The notes under the pieces: generated by a model | The model's input: only the letters and a program-made list of their open reading frames with translations | What the model was told of the DNA's origin: nothing | Databases searched by the model: none | Translations under genes and position numbers: made by a program | Origin: Isoperla grammatica | Lineage: Eukaryota > Arthropoda > Insecta > Plecoptera > Perlodidae | Length of the DNA stretch: 64,000 bases | Reading direction: 5' to 3' | Assembly (NCBI GenBank): GCA_945910005.1 | Contig: OX246737.1 | Coordinates: 84,723,414-84,787,413 of the forward strand | Shown: piece after piece, positions 53,601 through 64,000 of the stretch | Numbering within the stretch: the first letter of the stretch is position 1 | Layout of the letters: each line of letters opens with the position of its first letter

Positions 53601-54046
53601 TTGACAAACATTCAAAGGTTGGTATCTTTGTGAAAATAGCGTCAAAATGTTTATTTCCCCGGGACCTCGTGATTGGTTCAAAAAAGCAGCGGTGACCACA
53701 GCCTCCTAGATGTAAGTTACAGTTGTTTAAAGAGTGTCTCAAGATGGCGGTGCGTTCATTCCCATGCCAGCTGTCAAAAGCCACATTGATGTTCTGTTGA
53801 TGACTCTTTCAAGGCAAGTATATCTTTCAAATATGTTTTTTATACCACGTGTTTAGTTTAAATTTAATATTAGTTCACAACCAAATGCATTTTCTTATAT
53901 TTCAGTATAGTTTTATTGCTTTTCTTGCTTGTATCAAAAACGATACATTCGGCCACAAAGGAAATTTGAATAAATTAGGTTATGTCAGTACAATGACAGA
54001 TCATTTCCCTTGTACGGGTAACTTATTCGTCTCTGATTTTTAACAG

Positions 54047-54158
54047 ATGTCTCGTAATTTACGAGGAGGCCTACCATCTCGCCAGAGACTTGCAAGAGTG
54101 ACAGCACCACCTGAAAATAGTGATGACAGCAACCTAAGTGACAGTGATGGTGAACAAG
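54047..54158 (+). pseudogene. piggyBac-like transposase, exon 1
   Basis: ATG at 54047 opens a basic then acidic/Ser-rich leader (RQRLARVTAPP, then SDDSNLSDSDGE) ending at a GTAGGC donor (54159), phase 1. Exon 2 starts at 54385 after CAACAG and continues in phase (DPNYNPRRKAK). Acidic N-termini are usual in PGBD-type piggyBac transposases. Confidence 0.55.
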
Positions 54159-54479
54159 GTAGGCCTAGGGCTTAAGCCACAATTTCCCTTCTAGGATAAA
54201 TATGCTACCTTGTCTAGGCTAGGCATAAAACAAATTAATCTGAGGCATAGACATACTGCTAGGCCTAAGCCTATGGATAATACAAATCAGTTTAGGCCTA
54301 GGGACAATGAGTAATGCTGGCCTACACGTAGGCTAAGGTTAAGCGTAATGCCTAGGCCTAATACTATTTTGTTTTGGCCAACAGATCCCAACTACAACCC
54401 AAGACGTAAGGCTAAAGGTAGGCCTAGTTCCTGACTCGGATCCTTCTGATGCTGATGAGGAAAATGATGCTGATGAGGA

Positions 54480-54527
54480 GTTTGAGTTTATTGGGTTTAA
54501 GGGCGCTTCAACCAGTTAGGTCATTTT
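54480..54527 (+). mobile_element. Short fragment of SINE-like block B
   Basis: GAGTTTATTGGGTTTAAGGG and CTTCAACCAGTTAGG occur within the acidic exon, between GCTGATGAGG and GCGGATGAGG, which may be the target duplication. Confidence 0.75.
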
Positions 54528-55562
54528 GCTGCGGATGAGGAAAATGATGATGTTGCTGGTGGTCGTGCTCAGGCAAAAGTAAATTACACTTGGGTACCAG
54601 TTCCTACTGCAACGAGTGCCAAAGTTTTACCTACGTGGGAAGATGCCCCACCTGATGACGAGGAAGAACTGACGTTACCGTTAGATTTGTTCAAAACATT
54701 GTTCGACGCAGATTTGTTGGAATTAATCGTTTGCCAGTCAAATCGGTACTCAACGCAATGTAATCCTAATAAACCTCTAAATTTATCTGTAGCTGCGTTA
54801 GAAGAGTTTATAGGGTGCTTCATGTACATGACCACGCTCTCGAATGTACTGGGCTGTGGCCTCACGGGGCTCACAAGTAGCAGATGTTATGCGTCGAGAC
54901 AGGTGGGGGCAGATCAAAAGTAGTCTCCACATAGCAAAGCGCCCGATCCCAATGATCCTGGTAGGGATAAGCTATTCAAAGTTCGTCCTTTGCTAGATGC
55001 ACTAAACAAAAAATTTAATTCACTACCAAAGAATCAAATGCTTAGATTAGATGAGCAAATAGTGCCGTTTAAAGGCAGATCATCACTCACGCAATATAAC
55101 CCTAAAAACCGAACCAATGGGGTTACAAAATCTTCGTTGTATGCAATACTCAGGGTCTTGTGTACAACTTTGTAGTGTACACGGGCAAGATCAAACCTGT
55201 GCATGGGCTTCGAGACTTGGGGGCGAGCTCAAATATTGTGCTTGAGCTTTGCCAAGTCATTCCAAGCGACAAAAATCACTTGATTTACTTTGATAATTGG
55301 TTCACTTGCTTGTTACTTTTAGTTGAACTCAGTAAAAGGGGTATTTTTGCCCTTGCAACGATTCGATCAAACCGTATACCAGGTATTGTTCTAGCACAAG
55401 ACAAAGTTATGAAAAAACAGGGAAGGGGAACATATGAAGAGCACAAATCTTTAGTAGAAAATGTGGACGTTCGGGTCATTAAATGGTTAGACAACCGTGC
55501 CGTTACTCTAGCCACAACTTTTTCTAGTGCGCAACCAGTTCAAGTTGTGGAAAGATTTGATA

Positions 55563-56436
55563 TAGTCCTCCCAACGTAACTATTCTCATGCTTTCATCAC
55601 AGGCCATGTCCAGAATGGCAACTTAACTTGTCATTCCTCCGTGTGCTTGATGGAAGATTGCGTCGGATTGTTCTCAGTTCGTGAGTTGGCCAACTTGTCC
55701 GATGTTGATAAATGGTAATTCTCTCATTTGTGTAAGTTGCTATTAATAATATTACAAGCTGAATATTTTTAAAAATTAAATACAAATATAAGTTTTTAGT
55801 AACAAAACCAATAAGTCATGTTTGAAGAGAAGTGATAATTGAAAATAGATCCCGGGCACCCAGCCATTCACAGCTTTCGATACCAAGAAATGGCGGAAAC
55901 GCCGGTGTTTAAACGACTTATTTCATAAAACTAAAGTAGGACGGACTATACCTTTACAGTTAAGACCTATCTCTAGAACACAGTGGAATATTATAATAAA
56001 TACTTGCTGCGAGTAGTTACTCTATGGATCATACTGTAAAGTGTGAATGTTTATACATTTTGACAGGCTTCCAATAAAAACAAAAGACTACCAATGTTGC
56101 TCACAGCTTGCTGGATTTTGGTAGTTCCTGTGAACTTCTTCGAATTCTCGAACTCTCATTGGGTACACAACAAGGTCTACTTGATCTCCACCTAGCGGAG
56201 GCTCGTCGAACTCCCGAGTTCGACGACCCTCCGCCAGGCGGAGATCAAGTAGATTTCAACGTTAGCGATCAAAGTTACATGATTGCAGTGCGGGAGCTGC
56301 TAATTTCATCGTGCGCCATCTTAGTATTCGGCAATAGTGCGCGCATTAACACAGGCAGTAAACCGTCCGCGGAAGTTTACTTCGAGGCCTCAGGGGTTAT
56401 GACGAAAGCATGAGAATAGTTTCGTTGGGAGGACTA
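55563..56436. mobile_element. TIR element copy 2 (874 bp), inverse of 25326-26167
   Basis: TAGTCCTCCCAACG and CGTTGGGAGGACTA ends, flanked by TA on both sides within the piggyBac frame; removing element plus one TA restores codon continuity. Interior palindrome at 56176-56253. Confidence 0.9.
56176..56253. repeat. 78-bp palindrome in TIR element copy 2
   Basis: TCTACTTGATCTCC at the left pairs with GGAGATCAAGTAGA at the right, continuing to a centre at CTCCCGAG near 56214 with few mismatches. Confidence 0.9.
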
Positions 56437-56820
56437 TAGGAAGAGTAAAAAAACAATCAATGTCTCATGCCTATCGGCCATACCACTCTATAACAAGTTT
56501 ATGGGGGGTGTGGATCTCTTGGATGCATACATTGCTTACTAGAATTCGTATCCGATCCAAGAAGTTCTATACCACAGACTTTTTTTCCACTTCGTCGATA
56601 TGGCGGTTGTTAATTCTTGGATAATTTACCGAAAAACCGTCCAACACATGCCCAAGAAAGATCAATATGATTTACTTGATTTCAAAACACAAATTGTTTT
56701 TGGTTTGTGTAAAGAAAATAAAGATGCTAAAAGGAAAAGAGGTAGGCCATCACAAGATTCAGTTAGCCAGGAGTTTGAAAGAAAAAAAGGAGAGGTCCAG
56801 CCAAGCCTATCCCTGAATTT

Positions 56821-57058
56821 GGTACACGCCGCGATGGTGTTGGCTACTGGCCTCAGGTGGGTGATCGGCAAGGTTGGTACACGCCGCGATGGTGTTGGCT
56901 ACTGGCCTCAGGTGGGTGATCGGCAAAGATGTAAGAACCCGATGTGTAAATCACTCTCTGTCATCATGTGCTGATGGTGTTGGATACTGGCCTCAGGTGG
57001 GTGATCGGCAAAGATGTAAGAACCCGATGTGTAAATCACTCTCTGTCATCATGTGCTG
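56821..57058 (+). repeat. Overlapping tandem duplications in the piggyBac finger
   Basis: A 55-bp unit (GGTACACGCCGCGATGG) is repeated at 56821 and 56876, and an 85-bp unit (GATGGTGTTGG to CATCATGTGCT) is repeated at 56888 and 56973. Neither period is a multiple of three, so the second half of the finger is thrown out of frame. Confidence 0.88.
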
Positions 57059-57140
57059 TAAATGCAAAGTGTACCTTTGTTTGAAAAGGGACACAATTGT
57101 TTCCAGGCATTTCACATGTGATAGGCGTAATGCCGATGCG

Positions 57141-57639
57141 TGATAATGCGCTGTAAGCAATGCACATTCCAATGAAGGGATGCACACGGTTATCAATGTT
57201 TTTGATCAATACACAGTATCATAACACTTATTTGCAACTTACTATGTACAGTACTGACAGATTTGCATTGTGCCCTACAGACATGAAAATATCAATAAGA
57301 AATAATACATTTTTCAATGTAGCCTACATTATTTTAACTGTGAATATTCCTAAATAATCCTAATAGTATTATATTATATTAAATATTTACATTTCCACTG
57401 ATTATATTCCCCTGTTCATTAAAAAAAAGTAAAAAATGCTGTGATTAATTTTAGAATTACATAAATCCCGCTCTCCGGTATGGTATATAGTATCGTTTTT
57501 GATACGCACTACAATTTTAGTTAGAATAACAACATTAATTTTTTTTTTTTTTTTCAAAATATCATTATAGTACTCATGCCCATTTCACATGGAAATATTT
57601 TTATTTATCAAAATGACATAATTCAGGCAAAAAGGGGTT
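57141..57639. other. AT-rich non-coding region
   Basis: No gene recognised; includes a T run at 57541-57554. It is the 3' flank of the piggyBac-like gene. Confidence 0.35.
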
Positions 57640-57940
57640 ATATCTGTTTATCTTTTTCGCCAGGTTGTCTCCACAGTGTTGCATGAAGGAACGGCAACAA
57701 CAATTAAAATCGTTTTGTTTCTTCTTGTCAATAAATATAATATCCGGTCTATTGTGATGTATGGTTTTGTCTGTTATAACTGCCCGGTCGTAATATAATT
57801 TATAGTCATTACTATCTAATACCTTTTCAGACTTGTATTTGTAATACGCAGTGCTTGTGTTTATAAGTTTATACTTTATGGCTAATTATTGAAGTATATT
57901 GTTTGCAATTTGGTTATGCCTATGAAGATAATCTATAACT
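57640..57940 (-). pseudogene. Second copy of the restriction-like-endonuclease LINE remnant
   Basis: About 300 bp closely match 9340-9640 on the same strand, including the HNRPDIIFIDKK segment. Both copies end on the 5' side of the LINE at almost the same base (CCTATGAAGATAATCT). In this copy the codon that is a stop in the first reads Leu, but other breaks occur. Confidence 0.8.
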
Positions 57941-60155
57941 AGAAAAACGCTCTGTTTGACGCGTTAATAAGCGAGCGCGTCAAAATCTACGAACTTTCTG
58001 CGAAAAGTTTTCAATGCTAATACAAACAACAATTAACAACAATTCAAGAATGCGCATTGCAAAATTGTTTCTTATTTCCATAGCTATTATACTTCCCGAC
58101 ATTGTTGGATGCAGTGCAATGTGCGTTGCTAAGAATTTTCGCTGTCACCCACACAGCACACTATGTTTCTATAACGTTACTTTTTCCGTTACAATGTCCC
58201 CAGAAAGTTGGTTACAAATATAACATTCATACAACGTACGGAAAATGTTAAGATTTCAACATTGTTTAATTGAGTTTAAAAATATCCTTATAACGTTGGT
58301 GCAACATTTACGAAAGTTAATATTTGGGTGTATTAAAAATTACTTTACTAAGTAACATCTTATTAATGTTGCTACGACGTTGCGCCATTACCACTGATTG
58401 CTTGTCAATAAAACGTTGTGGTAACAATTGATATAATATGCCGACATTTTCCCTGACGCTGTTTGAATAGGGAAGGCTCACACATTTTTTTTATTTGCTT
58501 ACTGGTTACCTCAAGTTAAAATAAACGGGAACTAATTGGTTTCGGCTCGAAAGGTGCATTAACATCGTTTTAACAGAAAGTCAAAGATATTGCTGTCAAA
58601 ACACGCTCAGAAACAGACCTGCGCCATCTTGCTCGTGATTAGAAGGTTCTGACGTCATATCTCAGTAAACAATAATTTTATATCATACAAATAGTACTGA
58701 AATCCCACCCTTTAGTAGATTATTGCTCTCATAAGACTTAAACTGAACCAACGTTTATTTCTAGTTAGTAAATGAACACTGCTCAACATTAATTAACAAC
58801 AATATGTTAAATAATTGCATTATTTTAAACACGTTTTGGTGAATACTGTATCAAAATGTATTTTCTGAAGAAAACAGTGGCATAAAAGACATTGTTGTAA
58901 AGTCACTGCATCCTAGATATTGTAAAATGTCCAACTTAATATATTTGATATTATTAAGAATACTTCAAGGAGGCAGTTGTTTACATGACATATGACGTCA
59001 AGAGCCGTTTTTCAATTACGGAACAAGAAGTTCCAAATTTCAAACTTAAAATGCTAATAGAATTGGAAATATACGCTTCTCAGATATAAAAATTACACCG
59101 CCCGTCTTTTTAGATAATGATCTTCTATTTTTAGGTGCTTTGAGGAAGCGGGGTAATTCACAGCCCTAGAATAATACGTTGTACCAGACGGCGCGCATGG
59201 GGAGTAACGTTGGCAGTGAAGGTTGTTTGGTCGTAGCTGACGCCACGCCGAGCGGTAAGACAGACGCACGCTGTTGACCACGGTTTTCTTCGTTCGTGTG
59301 GTGGTTTTGTGTGAACCGTTGCCCGGCGGGTTTGTCGACGCAAGAAAACACAGTGAGTAATTAGTTCCATTGTAATAAACATCACCTTTTATAATTTATT
59401 TCGCAAAAAATTGTTTATTCAGGCTTAGAGAATTGAGGTTAGGGATGACTAGGCCTAGGCTTGGCTGCCCATTTGGTAGCCTAGGCCTTATCCTGGGGCT
59501 TTGTAGGTCTATCAAGTATTATTATACAAACCCCTAGAGGCCTATCCAAGGCTATTGTTCCTAACAAGTTGCTAGGGCGTAGGCCTAGGCTAGGCCCTAG
59601 GCCCTAGGCTTCGGTTAGGCTGCTTAGGCCTATAGGCCTAGGATTGATTGATTAATGGGGCTTAACGTCTCATATTTATGCAACGATGGCTAATCGAGAC
59701 GATGAGCGGGTGATAATGAAGATGAGAAAGATCCTTTGCTCGTCTTTGGCTAGGCCCTATGGCAGGCCTAGACTAAGCCATTGGCTAAGCGTAGAGAGGC
59801 CAATGGCTGGGCCCAGGCATATACCTAAATACCAAGTTCTAACAAAAATTGTCTTGATTTATTACAGTCTCGTCATTGGGTTTGTTGTCTCAAGGATGCC
59901 TACGTAAGGCCTAAAGTACGCAGGAAATTACTCAGAGATGTCTCACGACGACATTTTAATAGATAAGTTAAACAATCTTTAACTGAAGACAACGAAACAA
60001 GTGGCCAAGGCCTAGACTCTGACGAAGTAGACGTAAGCTGTGCATCTGGGACTAGGCCTAGACCCAGATCTGGATGTAGATTAAACCCAAGCCAGATAAG
60101 CTGTGTGCAGGATCCTGTCCCAGGATGAAGTTCACAAGTTTCTCGGGATGGACAT
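57941..60155. other. Probable 5' region of the EnSpm/CACTA-like unit
   Basis: No convincing ORF. Around 59200-59345 a GC-rich stretch ends ACACA before GTGAGTAATT, which could be a non-coding first exon. TAGGCCTA-rich DNA (59440-59640) and a truncated SINE-like repeat follow. CACTA ends were not found. Confidence 0.4.
59642..59731 (+). mobile_element. SINE-like repeat, short 5' copy
   Basis: GATT head and block A through GAAGATGAGAAAGAT, then lost. It is inside the presumed intron. Confidence 0.8.
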
Positions 60156-61397
60156 ATGAGCTTAGATGAATCGTCCGCCTTGTTAAGCGATAATTCCATT
60201 TCTAGCTCTACTCGTATGAAAGAGCATAGGCGTAGGCCTACTTGTAGAACGGATTCAAGTGATGAATCGGATTCCTCGGTTAGGACTATTTCTACAACCA
60301 ACCCTCGATCTTCAAGTTGTAGTGATGTGGAGATTGCAACCATCAATGAGCTTGTTAGGCCTACTGATGTGTTGCCAGTAATAGATAATTACCCAAGGAT
60401 TGGTCACCCTACTCAACAAGCAATTGGCAGTCACAATATTCAATCAAGTTTGGCCAACTGGGCCTTAAAGTATCATCATACAATTCAACATAATTCGTTA
60501 AATGATCTTCTAGGAATCTTGAGGAATCATGAATGTTTTGCTAGTTTGCCAAAAGATTCGAGAACACTCTTGCAAACACCTCGTGCAGTTCTTATAGAAG
60601 ATATGGCCACTGGAAAATACCATCATTTTGGTTTAAGAGCTGGAATTATTAATCTGTTTTCTGAATCTGATTTAAATTGCCCTGATATTTTGAAACTTTT
60701 TGTGGGAATAGACGGCCTGCCAATTTCAGCGAGTTCCAAGAGTGAGCTGTGGCCAATTCTATGTCACGCAATTATTTTCCCCGAATCAACCATTTTTCCG
60801 ATAGGCATTTACCATGGGAAAAGTAAGCCCGCTGATGCAAATTTGTTTTTGAAACAGTTTGTTGACGAAGCAGTTGATCTATGTACGCATGGTCTGTTAA
60901 TACGAGGAAAAATAATGCAGATCCACATTTGGGGTCTTATTTGTGATGCGCCAGCCAAATCATTTATTTCGTACACAAAAGGCCACACTGCTTTTTATTC
61001 TTGCAGTAAGTGTTGCGTGGAAGGTTATTATACAGACAACCGTGTATGCTTTCCGGATATTGACTCTCCAAAAAGAACACACGAAGATTTTGTAAGTCAA
61101 CGACAAGAAGAACACCACAACGGCCACTCAGTTTTAGAGATATTACCAAATTTTAATATGATTAAAAACATCCCATTAGATAACATGCATCTAATTTGTT
61201 TGGGCGTTACTAGAAAATTGATACGAGATATTTGGATACATGGGAAAGTGCCATTAAAATTACCATTTAGAAAAATTGAAGAAGCTTCCATAGTTTTGAT
61301 GTCTTTAAAGAGTCACATCCCCATGGAATTTGCTAGGAAACCAAGAGAGTTGCAAGAAATCAGTAGGTGGAAAGCTTGCTATACACAGGGCCTGTAG
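60156..61397 (+). pseudogene. EnSpm/CACTA-like transposase, N-terminal part
   Basis: ATG at 60156 opens a Ser-rich leader, then the transposase core. KLFVGIDGLPISASSKSE carries a likely catalytic Asp, followed by GIYHGKSKPAD, IWGLICDAPAKSF, TKGHTAFYSCSKC and IPLDNMHLICLGVTRKL. This order is that of the large metazoan EnSpm-like/Transposase_21-type family. The frame ends in RWKAC at 61378-61397; the continuing homology (LLYTGPVVFAG) is in another frame, and a short piece of the conserved region between is missing, so a small deletion is the likely cause. Confidence 0.8.
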
Positions 61398-62188
61398 TGT
61401 TCGCAGGAGTATTGTCACCTGATAGGTATTTGCACTTCATGACACTACATGTGGCTGTAAGAATTTTTGCTAGCAAGGAACTCTGTGTTGAAAACCAACT
61501 CCACCCCTATGCCAACTCACTTCTTATACATTTTGTGGAAATGTTTTCAATTGTATATGATGTAAAGTTTGTATCACACAATGTGCATGCTCTTATTCAC
61601 GTTGCCGATGATGTTGAGCAGTATGGCCCCCTGGATTCTTACAGCGCTTTCCGGTTTGAAAATAATATGCAACCTTTGAAAAAAATGCTTAGAAAAGCAG
61701 AAGCCCCACTTAGTCAGTTGGCTAAAAGATTTTATGAAAAGCAGGCTAATGCAACAACTGCAGGGCAGAAAATAAAACCACAGTTTGGCGGATTGCATGA
61801 GAATGGGTCTTTAATTTTAGGCTGCACAGGTCCACAATACTCAGTATTCACTTCACTTAACTTCACAGTAAATATAAAAGATCCTTATAATTGTGTCAGC
61901 TTTCTTGATGGAAGCATTGCTGTGATTAATAACATCTGCTATTCATGTGAACACAAGGTCATCGTTTGCGTGGCAAGCAAGTTTCTAAAACAGTCGAACC
62001 TTTATGAAAAGCCATGTGAATCATCATTGTTACACATTTACAAAGTATCCAGATTATCAGAAACTTTACAATGTTGGCCGATACAACAGATAGCTAACAA
62101 GTTAGTCAAACTTCCCTTGAATTGTGGTGTTAATGAAGAATACGCAGTCTTTCCAATCTTCATGCTGACTAAAAATTGCATTAATTGA
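61376..62188 (+). pseudogene. EnSpm/CACTA-like transposase, C-terminal part
   Basis: The frame reads LLYTGPVVFAGVLS, LHVAVRIFASKELC, VSHNVHALIHVADDVEQYGP and SAFRFENNMQPLKKMLRK, the normal C-terminal half of the family, ending in TGA at 62186-62188. AATAAA signals follow near 62204. Together with the upstream frame the protein would be about 680 residues. The only visible break is the deletion near 61378. Confidence 0.8.
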
Positions 62189-62500
62189 GTGTTTGGTTTT
62201 CCCAATAAATAAAATATGTTAAGTAAGTATTTCAACATTTTTGCTAGGCATTCAATTTTTAACTTGTATGAAAGCTTGATGGGCCTAGGCCCCTAAAGCA
62301 GTTCTATCTGAAACACTGATATAGGCATGACCGCATGAATCACGACGCTCTAGAATTGTTGTAAAAAATTTGCGCAAAAACAAATGTGCACCCACACTTT
62401 CATTTTCTCCCATTTAAAATCTGTTGAATAGAACCAAGTTTATCAGTAATTTCTATTGTTTCAGAGTTAATTTATGTAGGCCTGGCCTACATGGTTTATT

Positions 62501-62706
62501 ATGGCCTCTGAACAATATACGTTTCATGCGATAGAAAATTGTCGCCTCGAAACGATGTGGCGTCATTTCGTCCAATTGGATATCTTACAAAAATGGAAAG
62601 TCGTGGACGTGGTGGCCACCATACACCACCGAAGCGCTTGAGCGACATGAAGGGCCTGGCTCCGACTGGCCAATACATGAAATAGTCTTCAAGGGAAGAG
62701 GTTACG
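62501..62706 (+). pseudogene. Second EnSpm-associated gene, exon 1 (DUF4806-type N-terminus)
   Basis: ATG at 62501; after a one-base shift near 62540 the frame reads VISSNWISYKNGKSWTWWPP and DWPIHEIVFKGRGYG, the VP.NW....C.WP......W..Y arrangement that I recall from proteins accompanying EnSpm-like transposases (often with a DUF4806 domain further on). Donor GTAAGT at 62707, phase 1. Gene order and strand match the two-gene layout of these elements. Confidence 0.55.
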
Positions 62707-63264
62707 GTAAGTTTGATTTAACTTACTTCGGTGAAACTCGCACTTTGGTACTAGATATACTTGCTCTAAACCATATTCTTATCAGAACGACTTGTATCAT
62801 GGTCACAGCTTATTGGTTTGGAGGGATTAGGGCATTTTCACAGTTCGTAAGAATAAATCATAGCCCTGGCTATCTTCGTCGCTGTGTGCTTTGGCACCAC
62901 AGCTACGTAATTGGACTTTGAAGACGTAAAATCATTAGGCCTAGGAGGGAGGGGGCGAATGTTTGAACTTTTGAACTGGAACCAAAGGTTTTATTAAAGT
63001 TAAGTTCAAATTCAACATCTTGTGCAAGTTCAAATTTTGAAACGTGAGCTAGTTTTCATGCGTACAAGTGTATTGTATTGTATTGTGCGTACGTATTGTA
63101 GCCTATATATATTAGAGACATTCTTCAAAATATCATTAGGTAGGCCTGCCTCAATTGATTGTCCACAAGAGTGGCAGCCCCCCTTCCCCACCTCCCCCAG
63201 ATCCATTGTGGGTAGGGTTATGGCTACAGTATTTGTGCCACACCTGCAAACATTTTACTTTCAG
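62707..63264 (+). other. Intron of the second EnSpm-associated gene
   Basis: GT..AG, phase 1, 558 bp. No other feature seen. Confidence 0.5.
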
Positions 63265-63872
63265 ATTCAGTCATTGAAGCTCGACAGAAGCGGAATCGCG
63301 TTTTGAGTGGAGATGAGGCAACAACGGACAATGAACCGTCGAGGTTAAGGAAGCGAAAAAATGTAGCGAGATCACATAGCATAGATGGATCTGATGAGGG
63401 CTGTCCGAATACAATCCAGCAATTGCTTAACCAGCACCCCCCGCTCTCCAATCAAAGATCCGTAAATCTCCAAGATTAAAACATATGTCCAGTCAAAAAA
63501 ATGCAAATAGGGCCAGCAAGCAACTATTCACATGCAGCAGTGTTCCAACTTCCAATAGTGCCATAATTAATCAACCATCTATCTCTCCTCAATTGGAGTA
63601 CACTGCTACACCAGCACAACGTGAGGAAGAATACTCCAACCGGTGGAATCGGGCTTATGACATGACAATGACAAACACTCAGCCTAGTCCGGTCTACCAC
63701 TCACTGATACCACCAGACCATGCATCTTCAATGTCAGTAGGGCTCACGGCAAATGATCAACGCGACCATCACACGCCTTATTTCCAACATGGTACTGCAC
63801 AACCACTAGAAACCAACTGGCCACCATTGACACCAGAAAATCGAGCACAAAATAACCATTCGGGCTGTAGTG
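63265..63872 (+). pseudogene. Second EnSpm-associated gene, exon 2
   Basis: Acceptor TTTCAG ends at 63264 and continues exon 1 in phase (YDSVIEARQKRNR). A basic/Ser-rich stretch follows, then a frame change near 63460 into a Ser/Pro/Gln-rich segment (SSQKNANRASKQLF to NHSGCSG) ending at a GTGAGT donor (63873). Low-complexity linkers are usual in this gene. Further exons would lie beyond the window. Confidence 0.5.
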
Positions 63873-64000
63873 GTGAGTGATCCTTGAAATAAGCTTTAAA
63901 TAATTTATCAATATTTTATTTATCATTTATTTCCAATGTAATAAATAGTTAACATAACATTTTAATGACCTAGTCCTAAGTGAGTAGTGACACTTTGGCA

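Larger units (their letters stand above)
54385..57140 (+). pseudogene. piggyBac-like transposase (PGBD family), body
   Basis: After an acidic segment split by a SINE-like fragment (54480-54527), the core reads LPLDLFKTLFDADLLELIV and EEFIGCFMYMTT. The three catalytic Asp regions are visible: LDEQIVPFKGRS (55050), YFDNWFTC (55288) and GVDLLDAYIA (56508). A basic RKRGRPS and a C-terminal Cys-rich finger (RCKNPMCKS, then CCKCKVYLCLKRD) follow. A TIR element (55563-56436) sits inside codons for RFD/RK. Frameshifts (near 54900 and 55110), a stop near 56540 and duplications in the finger make it inactive. Confidence 0.85.

Overview
This window looks like transposon-dense intergenic DNA from a metazoan, most likely a marine invertebrate. 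The reasons are GT..AG introns, abundant ATT/AAT and GATT microsatellites, non-LTR elements of jockey-like and CR1/L2-like type, a Polinton/Maverick, and stretches rich in the palindromic word TAGGCCTA. I cannot name the phylum from sequence alone, and I see no bacterial operon, rRNA gene or confident host housekeeping gene. Almost every coding stretch belongs to a mobile element. The best candidate for an intact gene is the two-exon CGGBP1-like/hAT protein at 2349-5520.

Layout: 1-2014, 3' part of a jockey-like LINE. 2349-5520, two-exon hAT-derived gene with a non-autonomous hAT element in its intron. 6366-8698, broken LINE with a 2A-like peptide. 8917-9650, remnant of a LINE with a restriction-like endonuclease. 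9659-10892 (minus), jockey-like LINE split by a SINE-like repeat. 11627-14038, a complete hAT (8-bp duplication, degraded transposase). 15388-16578, decayed recombinase-like gene split by a SINE-like repeat and cut by a Harbinger element at 16579. 18480-24507, Ty3/gypsy-like 3' part, interrupted by a LINE (18868-20659) and ending in a putative LTR that holds about 43 copies of a 59-bp minisatellite. 25326-26167 and 55563-56436, two copies of one terminal-inverted-repeat element in opposite orientation. 26308-27086, SINE-like repeat nested in itself. 30022-30449, THAP-domain gene fragment. 30950-32050, dyad-rich element with 52-bp inverted ends.

The centrepiece is a three-level nest at 32808-50599. 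A hAT transposon (8-bp duplication CCTTAGAC) contains a 14.9-kb Polinton/Maverick (6-bp duplication GCTGTC, about 0.6-kb inverted repeats starting AGT). The Polinton contains a copia retrotransposon (5-bp duplication AGAGC, two identical 242-bp LTRs). The Polinton keeps a protein-primed DNA polymerase B gene, with a spliced glutamine/proline-rich leader, and the C-terminal part of an adenain-like protease. It also has several unrecognised ORFs, two of them with internal duplications. I see no integrase, packaging ATPase or capsid genes. Downstream lie a piggyBac-like gene (54047-57140) and a two-gene EnSpm/CACTA-like unit (60156 to beyond 63872).

The genes do not form one pathway. The window is a stratified record of insertions, and clean target-site duplications allow many of them to be ordered in time.
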